Origin: Carallia brachiata
Taxonomy: Eukaryota; Streptophyta; Magnoliopsida; Malpighiales; Rhizophoraceae
NCBI GenBank assembly: GCA_021464245.1
Contig: JADCRB010000071.1
Location: 3,549,681 to 3,613,680, forward strand
Direction of reading: 5' to 3'
Length of the DNA: 64,000 nt
Part shown: positions 23,140-34,040 of the stretch, one piece after another
How the letters are laid out: each line of letters opens with the position of its first letter
Position numbering within the stretch: the stretch's first letter is position 1
Notes under the pieces: model-generated
What the model saw: only the letters and a program-made list of their open reading frames with translations
Databases searched by the model: none
What the model was told of the DNA's origin: nothing
Program-made: the position numbers and the translations under genes

Positions 23140-25043
23140 ATGGGTTTCCTGGACACTTGCAAGCCTGTGATGGCCATGATAGCATTGCAGTCAATTGATG
23201 CAGGATTGCTTGTTTGCACTAGAGCAGCTTTTGTGCAAGGTCTAAATCCCAGAATCCTTGTAGTCTACAGGCAGGTCATTGCTACTTTTATCATGGCCCC
23301 CATAGCTTATTTCTCAAGGAGGTAATTTAACTAAGTCTCATCCACTTCCTCCCCCCAAACAATCCAATCTTTTCTTTGCAATCACGTTGTCTCTGTTGGC
23401 AGGAAAGCATCATCCAGGACTTCAATGGGAGTCAAGGCATTTGCTTGGTTATTTCTGGCTGCCTTTTTTGGGTAAAAAAGTTATCTTTCTGTGTTTATAC
23501 TTTGCCAAAATCCCATGTTGCACAGATTTCCTCAAGTATCAGATTTAAAAGTAGGATATGTATCATCTTATGTATGTTCAGGTTTTTTGCAGCTTAACGG
23601 TCACCCTAAATGCCTATTTCGAGGGCGTGTCCCTGTCTTCTTCCACAATTGCAAGTGCAATGACTAATACAATCCCGGCAGTCACTTTTGTAGTGGCAGT
23701 CTCCTTTGGGTAAAAGAAACTAATCTTTTCCTTCCATGTGTTGAGACTCTGGTATATAAAGCCATTCTTTTCTCATTTGGTTAACAAGAATTGCTGACTC
23801 CAGAGTCTAGGAAGCATGATATATTAATCCTGCATCAAATGTGGGGCATATAAATTTTGCGGATGTGGTCATTCATGTCTGCAATATAACAGATTTGAGA
23901 AAGTCAGCATCCAAAGCTTCAGAAGCATTTCCAAGTTGATTGGGACAGTCATCTGTGTTGGTGGAGCAATTGCCCTGGCACTGCTCAAAGGCCCAAAGAT
24001 ACTTAACCAAGTACTGCTGCCACCACAGTATTGGAATGGCTCTGGAGGTGAGAATTGGCTGCAGGGTTCTCTATTACTTTTTGTAGGCAGTTGTTCTTGG
24101 TCAACGTGGCTCATTTTGCAGGTACTTTTCTAAAATCTCTGCGAAAAGAAAAAGGTCCCAAGGCTTGGTCTTTAAAAAAATTTCTGCTTTTGCCAACTTG
24201 GAAGCAGGTCCCAATGTCAAGAAGCTGTCCTCACCACTTGCTGTCCACATCATGGATGTGCTTCTTTGGATCCATACAATCAGCTCTCCTTACTGTCTTC
24301 ATTGAACACGATCCAGAAGCATGGAAACTGCAATCTGGTCTTGACTATGCTTCTTGTCTCCTCACAGTAAGCAACACAATAAATCTCTCTAGGAGCAATT
24401 ATACTTTATTACTTTCACCTGAAAATCCTAACTAAATAAAAATGATCAGGGTGTTATAACTGCAGTCTCTATTCTTGTTCAAGCCTGGTGTGTTTCACAG
24501 AGAGGTCCACTTTTCACAGCCATGTTCAACCCTCTTGGCACTGTTTTTGTGACCATCTTAGCAGCTATATTTCTACATGAGAAAATTTACTTGGGCAGGT
24601 AAATTAATTTTGGACCTTAGGCAACTTCTATGCTGCCCTCCTCCAATCATCATGAAATGAAAGAAACTGCTTCTGTTGCATTAACGACAACAACAATAAT
24701 AACTAAAGTGAATTTCGTTGTGTTAGCTACTAAACATTTCATGTCTCTTTCGCATGTGATGGTGCATTTTGAACTTTAGCAATCTTTTTATTTATATGTT
24801 TTGGCATTGTTAGCATTTAAAAAAATTTCCTGTCGCACCAGCTTATTAGGAGCTCTGGCTGTGATTATCGGTCTCTATGTGGTGCTGTGGGGTAAAGCTG
24901 AAGACCTTAAGGAGATGGACAAAGACAAAGAGACAAGCAAAATGGAAGAAGAAGGCCAGCCAAGCAATGTGCAAGTTGTTGTAGATGATCACTATTTGGA
25001 ATCCAATTTGGGAGAGCCGCTTATGGCCGACAAAACCCCTTAA
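23140..25043 (+). CDS. WAT1-related (nodulin MtN21/EamA-type) transporter, copy 3
   Basis: Seven GT-AG exons join without interruption to 368 residues: 23140-23321, 23403-23471, 23593-23709, 23893-24121, 24208-24366, 24450-24598 and 24842-25043. Exon phases match those of copy 2. It starts MGFLDTCKPVMAMIALQ and carries the family blocks VVYRQVIATFIMAPIAYFSR, SIASAMTN (as TIASAMTN), SISKLIGTVICVGGAIALAL, AWCVSQRGPLFTAMFNP and LHEKIYLG, then YVVLWGKAEDLKEM and the tail GEPLMADKTP. That tail is the same kind as copy 1's KEPLLPDK and is missing in copy 2. The segment after exon 5's start (PMSRSCPHHLLSTSWMCFF) is more diverged than in the other copies. It is an older paralog, not part of the 0.5-14 kb duplication. 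Predicted multi-pass membrane carrier; substrate unknown. Confidence 0.95.
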
Positions 25044-26443
25044 TCCATCCGCCTTGCTGAGGCGTTACGTGGCAGTCCGAGGTGCCCTTGCTGGTTTATC
25101 GAATAAGGTTGTCTTAATCTGGGCTTCCCCAGTTTTGCGGATCTTGGGCTTAGGCCCAAGGACATTGGGCCTAAGCAAATCCTAATCAAAATTCAATATA
25201 ATACAAATTGTAAAAATGATCCGCCGGACATCGTACGCCAAAAAAAAAAAAAAAAGAAACTGTAAACCTTGCTGAGTTTAAAAATAAAATCTTTAAAAGA
25301 TAGTATAAAATCCAACACGAGTGTGAAGCGTGAAGGCGTCGTCACTTGACTTCTTTTCTTTTTTATTCGTCCTTCACTTGCTCCATTTTAGTGTGTTCGA
25401 CTCCTAACCGTTATAAGGCTGTGGATGTTAATTTCAAAAAACTAAGATTTAAAATTCGGTTATGGATTCGAGTTCAATTTTGTTGTAAACTAGCTAAACC
25501 GAACTGATACTAATATTTGTGTAATGTGTTGTTTTAAAAAAAATAAAATGATTGATATTCATAATGTTGTGTTCTTTTGATTTATCTACATTTATTATAA
25601 TTTTTAGTTGCACTTAAGTTATTCTTAATTTTTATTTCTGTATAAAGCACTCTAAACTTTTTCTTTAAGTTTGTATATTCCATATGATTAGGATCAAAAA
25701 ATTGAAAATTACAAACCAAATTAACTCAAACCGCACTCATTGTTCGATAGACCCAAACGCATGTACAAGTTTTTTCAAGGAAACTGCCTGCAGGATCATC
25801 CGAGAGATTTTTTTTAAGGTAAACAGAATATCCCAAAGATTGATTGGGACTTTCACATCACAGCGACCATTCGAATGTGGAATAAAGATATGGGACCGGG
25901 GCACTAACTTGCTCTGCCGATCAGTGCCCCCTCCTGTAAAATATCTTCTGTTTCTTCTCTTCTTTTTTTTTTTTTGTCCTTCCATTATAAGAAAGAATAC
26001 TGATAAAGAAAGAACTGAAAATCGAGTCTCAACCTTTCAATTAAAAGCTTCAGCCGCCAACCAATCCACTTAAGATGAATTCTCAATATCCCCTGTTTCT
26101 CAAGGATAGATCTAATATTCTGAGCAGCATTATAATTCAATAATTAGCCGAAAGCAATTAGGATCATTAATTTATTAGGATGGGAAAACCATCAAACCAG
26201 AGTGATCAAACAGATTGGAATATGAACAGTGAAGCATATAATTAAAAATGTATATCAGCTAACGAATAAGCTCCAATAATACCAAAAATCAAGCACAGAA
26301 ATGTTTTATTCTACAAGAACCAATCCACAGAAGCGGTCGAGATAATAGCAGATATGAGCAACTGGGACACAAAGAAGGAGACTGCCTAAATAATTTACAC
26401 ATACTAAAATCCGCGTCCATGCTAACTGATCAAGAAACAGTCT
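25044..26443. other. Intergenic region
   Basis: I see no gene. It contains the 3' flank of WAT1 copy 3, an A-tract near 25241, AT-rich DNA, and (about 26280-26443) the probable 3' UTR of the minus-strand tetraspanin. Short ORFs here have no family resemblance. Confidence 0.6.
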
Positions 26444-27890
26444 CTAAGTGTGCTTCCATCCACCAAAATAAGCATTATCGCTTCTGTTGTTCCTGAAAGC
26501 GCAGCACCCAACAGAGTAAACGATGATGAGGAAGACGAGGAATACGATGTTGACAATGGCCACCTTCTTCCAGTCTTTCTTTAGATTGTCCAGCAGCCCA
26601 GCCTTGCAGGCACTGCAGCTGAAGCACAGAACGTCTGATTGATTATCCCAGGCAGCGCAGTCTGGATTGGTGGAATTTGTAGCCGTCTTGATCCAGTTGG
26701 TCGGGCCCTCGTAGGTGAACCCACAATCATCGGATGGCTTGCAGCAGCCGGACTGCAAATCAATCAAGAAAATCCTTCAGAACCCAGTTTACAATTAATT
26801 TGCAACTTCAATAAAAAATATTCCTAGATGTCCATATAATCCAAAAATTCAAAAAAAAATTCAAAAAAAGACAGAGAGAGAACATATAATAACCACAAGA
26901 AACACGCAAAAGGGAATTAGACCACCTAAAAGTAATCTTCCTTGTCTTTTTTTTTTTTTACTTCTCTCCAAAGTCAATAAAAAACAACCGAATCCACTTT
27001 TTAAACAATTTTGAATGGAATAAACAATAATATCACAAAAAAATTTTAAATATTAAAATAACATTAAATTTATTTAATATTTAATTTTAAAAGATAAGAG
27101 TAAAAAAAAAAATTCTTTGTTTCATCTATAAAAAAAAATTAATTTATAAAAAATGGCGAAAAAACCTTCTTCTCATTTATCACGCTCTTTTTAATGTATT
27201 TCTTCCTATCTCAATTATATGCAGATCTCAATTATTTTAATAAATTTCTTACAATAGATGTCCATGGGATGAAACCCTACTTTAAAATTCCTACGAACTT
27301 TTCTCTGATAATAAAATTGAGAGTAAAATCAAAGGACCCAAAAAGCAAAGTAAAACACAGACTAAATTCTTCAAAGAAATTACCTGAATGGCAGACAAAT
27401 GCTGGTTGTAGAACTGAATGACGGTATCATTCAAATACTTCTCGTTAAATCGGGAGCAAATTTTACTATCAACCAAACAGCTCTTAATCTTGTTCCAGTT
27501 CTTGGTGTTATTCACTCTCTTCTGCAGCCAGTTGGAATAATCTCCCAACCTGTACTCCTTGTACCCTCTGTTCGACAAAGCCACTCCGGCGCCCTTGTTA
27601 GTGACGACGAAAGCGAAGACGGTGAAGCACAAGAGCAAGACGATGAGGAGGAACATGACGACGAGGTAGAGCCAGAGCAGCCATGACACGCGGCACCACG
27701 CGCCGATCATCCCCGCTAGCGACACCAGCAACAAGAAAACACCGATAACTATGACCGGCGTGTCCAAGAACTTCTCGCACTCGGTGGTTCCATGGTGGCG
27801 CAGCCAGATCCCGCCCGCGAGGATCGGGATGGAGAGCAAGAAGGTCACAAAGTTGAGGAGCCCCACCACGGTGTTGCTCACGCGAAACAT
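26444..27890 (-). CDS. TET8: Tetraspanin, TET8-like
   Basis: Two exons (27890-27384 and 26752-26444, minus strand; intron phase 0 with GT-AG) give 271 residues, the normal length. [19 protein letters not shown] opens the first transmembrane helix (about 8-28). Helices 2 and 3 (about 46-100) and a fourth near the end ([18 protein letters not shown]) leave a large extracellular loop carrying the plant tetraspanin signature [11 protein letters not shown], the DC...[14 protein letters not shown] cysteines and the [18 protein letters not shown] block. Tetraspanins organise plasma-membrane microdomains, and TET8 marks plant exosome-like vesicles. Length and loop sequence fit TET8/TET9 best; I cannot separate the two without alignment. 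The start is the first in-frame Met next to the usual SN motif. Confidence 0.95.
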
Positions 27891-28035
27891 CGTTGCAGTG
27901 TTTTGATTTTGATTTTTGTTTTTTTTTCCCTTTTAACTTCTTTTTCCGGTGCTTGGAAAGCGAGAAACCAAGAGAAAGTGCGAGAAAATTTTCGGAGATT
28001 TGATGTGGTTTGTGAGAGAGTAAAGAAGATTGCAG

Positions 28036-28048
28036 GGCTAAATATATT
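28036..28048 (-). promoter_or_regulatory. Candidate TATA box of the TET8-like gene
   Basis: On the minus strand ATATATTTA lies about 150 bases upstream of the ATG at 27890, with a pyrimidine-rich stretch between, as in many plant promoters. Confidence 0.4.
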
Positions 28049-28099
28049 GCGGTGATAATTGGGTGAGCATAATAGACGTGAGGGAAGTTACGAGGAACG

Positions 28100-31000
28100 T
28101 TCGGTCTGCGTGGGGACGGTTACAGCTACGCGCTGCGGAACGCGTATTCGAATATTGGTTGTTCAAGTGCTGAGATATTTTGTGGATTTTTATTTTACTT
28201 TATCTTGAAAAAGTTCTTTAAATTATTTCATCGCGAGGAATAATAACGGACTAGTAACGGTCCGTTCAGACGCGTGCTGTATTTCGAAATAAAAACGTTT
28301 TTTCCCAATGAAAATGGAAAAATCTGTGGAGAGGGATGGCATGAAATGTATGCTTTATACGTACGTAGGTTACTTTATTATATATGCCTTTTGCTTAAAA
28401 AAATTATTATATGCCTGATGCTAAAAGAATTTGTTATATGTCCATCTTCCAAAAAAAAGTTAACATATAGACTTCCAAAATGATAATATTTAAAATATAA
28501 ATTTCTAAAATGATAATTTTAAGTGTTCAGAAAGAAAAATGGTAATTTTAAAAAGTAGATGCAAAATAATAGAAAAGAAAAAATATTTTTATTATATAAT
28601 TCATATAACAATGATCAATTAATAAAAAATTTTATTTTATGTCTCTTCTAAAAAAAAAACTTTATTATATATGCCTTGCTAAAAAAAACTATTATATGCT
28701 TATGTGTACAGTTATTTTGTTGGGTTGGATCAGGTATTATAATGATCATTAAATATATATTTATTGTATTTATTATTAATTATAATTATGTATTGTAGAA
28801 CTATGTAATTAGAGTTAGAATAAGATTTTTGTTAGGGACACGTAATTCACTTACAATATAAATCTTAAAAAATAACATTTTTTACAATTATATATAACAG
28901 TATAAAAGTATAAAGTCGCTGTTGACACTAATAATGAAAAAAATTCTAAAACTCTTAATTACAATTTACTATTAATTCAATTAGTGTATTTAACAATGCC
29001 CCATTGCCACGAATAAATTGATGTCATAGTTTTCAAAAACAAAAAAAAAAGAAAATGGCCCGCTCGCTCCCATCTTTGTTGTCTTGTGCTGTGGTTGCTG
29101 TTGGATGATGGTGTCATCAGCAATATCTGTAACGGAAAATAATAAAAAAAAAATACTATTAAATTAAATATGTTTATCCACTCGTCGTCTTAAATTCGCA
29201 AGACAGCTGCTTTGAGGGTCACTGTCACACTCTCGTGTCTCGAGTCCCATCCACGTGTAACATGTGTTCAACACCACCACGGTTTCACTTGCCGACGTGG
29301 TGACCCGATTAAATTGTTAACTCGCTGAGCATTCGAGCCTGTCGCCTGTTTTTGACTTTTTCCTTGCTAGTATTTTAAGGATAAATTTCAGTGATTTTAT
29401 TGGATTAGTTATAAACTAATTATTAAGTGATATAAATTTTTAATAATTAAATTTAAAAAAATAAAAATATATTATTTAATAAAAGTATGTAATTAATTAT
29501 TATTTATTTAAAATTATATATTATTACTCATATTTTTATACGTTGAATTACAAGAAAAAAAAATACCCCACTTGCATGAAAGTTTCAAACTACAACGATC
29601 ACGCAATCAAGTGACTTCTAATCGTAAACCACTTACGTACACATTCTTAGAGTAAACATTATACTCTTTTTTGAATGTTATTACCTTGGGGAATCTCCAT
29701 TCAGTGATGAAAGATTAATTAGCTTGAATGCGTACGCGGTATTTGATCATAATCCTTTCTTTCTATGTGCATGTTGCTTTGCATTTATGTATCCATTTGA
29801 GAAGTGAGTTTTTTTTTTTTTCCTAATAAAGTAAGGGGAATAAATAGTTTGTAACAATTGAAAAAAAAAAAAGCGAAGGACCACCCAGGATGAAAGGAAC
29901 TTAGAAGAGTTTTATATGTTCAGATTGATCCCGCGTTTCTCCACACCCAAGTATTACATTACATGAAAAAAAAAACTGTTTTATTCTGTCTGAATGCAAT
30001 CAGTTAAATTTTATGTGTAAAAAATTACAGTAATTTTTTCTTTTTTATTTTAATTGTATTTAAAATTTAAATGATTGTAAATTAAATATAAATAATTATA
30101 TTTAAATAATATTTTTGATAATTTTTTGTCTCATAGTGTAATGGGATCTTTAAGTAAAAGACTCTTACCAGTCATATCAATGCTTCAAGATGGGGACTTC
30201 TTCACGTGTTACAACAAAGAGTCCGACCAAAGAAAAATAGCTTGAAGGTAAACCAGAAGTAAAGAAAAGAGTTTCACTCGAAGATGTTTGCAAATTCTTT
30301 TTCGTTTTCTGGACTCTTTCAACTTTCAAGATGTTGCGGAAATGATATGATCACAATAATAATAGATATCAGGAGATTAGCTCAGCTCAACTCAAGATTC
30401 ATCGCTATGTTTCAATGTTTATATGAAAAAGGATGAGGGATGACATTGAAGGATGAAAGATGAAAGAAATGAAAGTGGATGAGAAAAAAATCTTATATCT
30501 TTAATACCTAGGAAAGAGTAATATAAAGAAAAAATGTTTCTTTTTTTTTTTTTTCTATTTGGCAAGAAGTCTGAAAGTAAAAGAGAAAAGAGTATATAAT
30601 ATGTATTATAATGTTATTTTTTCTTTGTACTAAAATTGATTATCATATATAAAAAATTAAATAAAAGTAAATAAATTATTTTATTGATCAAGTAGAGATC
30701 AATGATTTTCCTCAAATAATTGAGAATAATGAATTTACTGGGTTATTATTATTATTATTTTTTTTTTTGAAATTTTCCTTTCCATCTTCTAACCAATAAA
30801 ACATAAACCACGACATCCTCCCACATTCCCCTCTTCACACACAAAGGGTAAGGAAATCTGCGGCTTCATTAGCGCCAATAAGTTTGAAAAAGACCCAAAG
30901 AAGAAGATAACGCATTCCTTACTTTGTTCAAAAGAACTATAACACAGCGGTGAGGGAGGAGGAGGGTAAGAGCGACATTTAAACCCCAACTTTGTGGTTG

Positions 31001-31180
31001 GCAGTCACAACTGACAAATAATTGGGCAAAGCCCAATCCTTAGCCATTCCTTTTGTTCGAAAGGTTTATTGAGCACAATCATACCTCATCTCATAAAAAG
31101 TTTCAGTTAAAAAATCAGCAAGGCTTTTCCAGAACCACCCGAGGTTTTCCCATCTAAAAATTCAGAGAACTGCTTAACCT
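28100..31180. other. Intergenic AT-rich region
   Basis: I see no gene. Motifs like TTATTATATATGCC recur at about 28374, 28407 and 28663, which suggests an old degenerate repeat. The rest is AT-rich with homopolymer tracts. Confidence 0.6.
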
Positions 31181-31390
31181 TTTTTTTTTTTTTTTTTTTG
31201 AGCAAGAAGATGAACTTGATTTTATTCAACAGAAAGGTGTTTTACATCTTCTTGAACAAGATCATAGACATGATTAATACAAAATTCAGAAGTTAACAAA
31301 TCTGAATTCCAAGCAAGTTTAGCAAGAGAATGGGCTACACCAATCCTTGTCACTCAAAGTATGGGTATTGAACAGTACGTGAAAGAAAAG
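31181..31390 (-). mobile_element. 5'-truncated LINE, 3' end only
   Basis: Read on the minus strand, RIGVAHSLAKLAWNS leads to a stop and then, about 35 bases later, a poly(A) tail (poly-T at 31180-31199 on the plus strand). V-A-H-x-L-A-K near the C-terminus is typical of the RNase H-like end of plant LINEs. Only the last part of the element is present. Confidence 0.65.
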
Positions 31391-31615
31391 GAGCAATATG
31401 AAGCTAGAAACCTGAAAAGAAATCAACCATCAAGAACAGCAAGACCAGCAAAATAGTTATTTGTCCACAATAATTCTGTTCAGATCATAAACACACAAGG
31501 AATTATTGTGGCCTCTTATTAATTTATCGTAAATGGACAACCAAAGAGGTAGCCGAATAATATGGCAATACAGAGCATATTGCCAAATACTGTTCACCCA
31601 AGTGCTGCAATGAGA

Positions 31616-34040
31616 TTAAAGAGGGCCTGGAAATGTTCCGTTCTCCCTCTGCTCATTCCACCTCTCAACGTGCAGCAACTCAAGCACACAGAAACAGCAG
31701 AAATTAACTTCGTTTACAAGAATTGTTTACTGTATCCAATCCGACTAATCAAATACCAAAGACATGTAACAAAAACAAACATTTTTCCTTTTATATAAGA
31801 TCAGCAGTTAAATATTTGTATTAGGCAAAAGGTGCCTTCAGAGAAGTGACCACCTCCTGCATACGATATAGGAAGAACAAAATTTAACTATTTAGGAATA
31901 TGAACAACTGAATTGAACAACTTAGCATCTATGTGATGCCCTTACAAAAGTTTCAACTGAAGATTTATTATGTGAACAAATGAAAGACAACAGGTCAGGC
32001 AACAGAATCTTCATAAAGTTCCAAATCATAGTCCGTCAATCATGTAAACTACATATAGCTTTTCTACTAAGAGAATCGGCCAAAAATTTCATAAAAGCTC
32101 TACAGATATCACCACCATTGGATCAAATAGCGTCCAAACACTGGCCATATGATATAAAGATTCTGAAAGCATAAGTGGAGTTGCTACCAAACAGTCATGG
32201 TTGTCTGTCCACAACATTCTGCAACTATGGTCAACGCTGCTGATGCCAGTTAGGAGCAACATATAAAAACAAAACAACCACGACAAACTTTGAAGAGATC
32301 ATTCGTGATGTAACTGATATACTGCCAATGGCTTTAGGAATTCAAAGATTTATTTGTATCTCTAATGATTCCGTGAGAATTTACTTTTTCCATTCCGACA
32401 ATGAAAGTGTGTTTAGCTTCACCTCCCAAACCATTAGCTGTCATGTGCCCATATTAATATGTTTCGACATACAGGTTAATTTCTCTATCACTATGTAGCT
32501 GCCAAATATCAGAAGTAAATGCCACATAATGTAAAGAGATCAACTCTGCTACAAAGAGGAGTCATTTTACTCTCGAATTTCCTTTTTCAAAAAAGAAATC
32601 TTAATGATTATCCCTTCTCTTTGTCTTGCTTCTTGGAATAAAAGTCCTGGGTCATCTCTCTTTTCATTTTATTTGCATTACGTCCCTTGTGAACCCATGG
32701 GAACAAAATATACACTTTCAAAACAAAAAATGGAGGAAATTTCAAGAATTTTTCGTTGTTTATGTTATGGAAAATAATATAACTGTCTCAGGTAACTTAA
32801 GCGCCTAAAAAACATAGAAAGCCAAAGCAATGCAAGTCTAACAGCTAACCACAAAATTGAAAATATACATAAAGCTTTGTTACTCACCCATTCACCTGGG
32901 CAAAGAGCACGATAGTATTTGGCAAACCGTTCACATTCATTAGATTCGTCACCTTTTGCTGCCACACACCTACAATCAGTATTTGAGGCATAACAATAAG
33001 TACTTGAGATGCATGTGAAACAAATATATCAAAAAAAATAAACAATTCTGACAAAATCACAAAAAACCATACCTATGAAACTCGATGTAGCGAGTGAAAC
33101 AGTGTCTGGTTTGATTCGTTGTTGGAAATCGAAAATCAGCAGGAGCAGTTTTCAGCTCAATCTGTTTACAATACATACTTAAGTCCACTAGACAATAATT
33201 AACTTAAGAGCGTAGTTTTAGACACAGATAAAATATGCAAATAAAATGTTTATATAAATAAAAATATAAAATTAATTGTCAATTTTGTTCAACTAGATTG
33301 ACAAAATGTGTAATAACAAAAATAAATACATCATATTTCTTTATTTTATTTAATTAATTTTTAATTTAGTACAACCAAATTAACAAAATACAAAACAATA
33401 AAAATTAATACATTCTACCTCTTAATTTTATTTTTACACAAAATTTCAAAGCAGTTACGTTAAGTTAATCTTTGCACTTTTAACTCATAATATTAATATT
33501 TTGTATGAATATTTTGTAGGGTCTATAACTTTTTTTGTTAACTTAATGCAAGCTAGTCACGTGAACTATGAGATCCACAAACTTCAGCTCCAATTGATTC
33601 CTCAGACATCATAAATGATCAGTGGCTACAACGTGTGTCTACATTCACAAGCCTTCTTCACTCAACTCACACCATAAAAACCAGGACTTTTCCCCACATG
33701 GAGGAACATAAAGAACGCCCACAAAACTTATTCAAATAACTGAGTCCTCACAAAACGAACATCTCTTGTAAGCAGGACAGAGATATGTTCTGTAAGAACT
33801 TAAGCTTCTCTATTTTGATCACTACAAAACGATTGCTTCTGTAAAAGTAATCAAATCGACCTTTGCATAACGGGCAAAACAGAAACAGGAATCTCAGTGA
33901 AAAAAATTTTTTTTTTGAGGATTTCAAAATATTTTCATTCACTTTTTCTTGAATTTCGATTGTCTTTCCCAGCGGTTTCCCGGCGACCAAGCAGACGAAA
34001 TTGAGAGAGGGAAAAGTCGAAAGCTTACCTCGTCCGCCAT
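31616..34040 (-). CDS. COX6B: Cytochrome c oxidase subunit 6b (COX6B)
   Basis: Four minus-strand exons: 34040-34029 (MADE), 33161-33073 (IELKTAPADFRFPTTNQTRH then CFTRYIEFH), 32969-32888 (CVAAKGDESNECERFAKYYR then ALCPGEW), and a last exon ending at TAA 31618-31616 (RWNEQRENGTFPGPL). The CX9C-type cysteines are in place, as in the small intermembrane-space subunit that helps bridge complex IV monomers. The last acceptor is odd: the expected VER before RWNEQ is preceded by CTGCAC instead of CTGCAG. With the nearest usable AG upstream (31679-31680) the exon starts at 31678 and adds Leu-Leu-His in frame, giving 81 residues. With the AG inside GTTGAG, Val-Glu would be lost. Which is used cannot be told from sequence. 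Confidence 0.93.

Noticed and set aside
25684..26073. 129-codon plus-strand ORF
   Set aside because: No family resemblance, Lys/Arg/Phe-rich, overlaps an equally long opposite-strand frame, and contains a homopolymer-derived Phe run.
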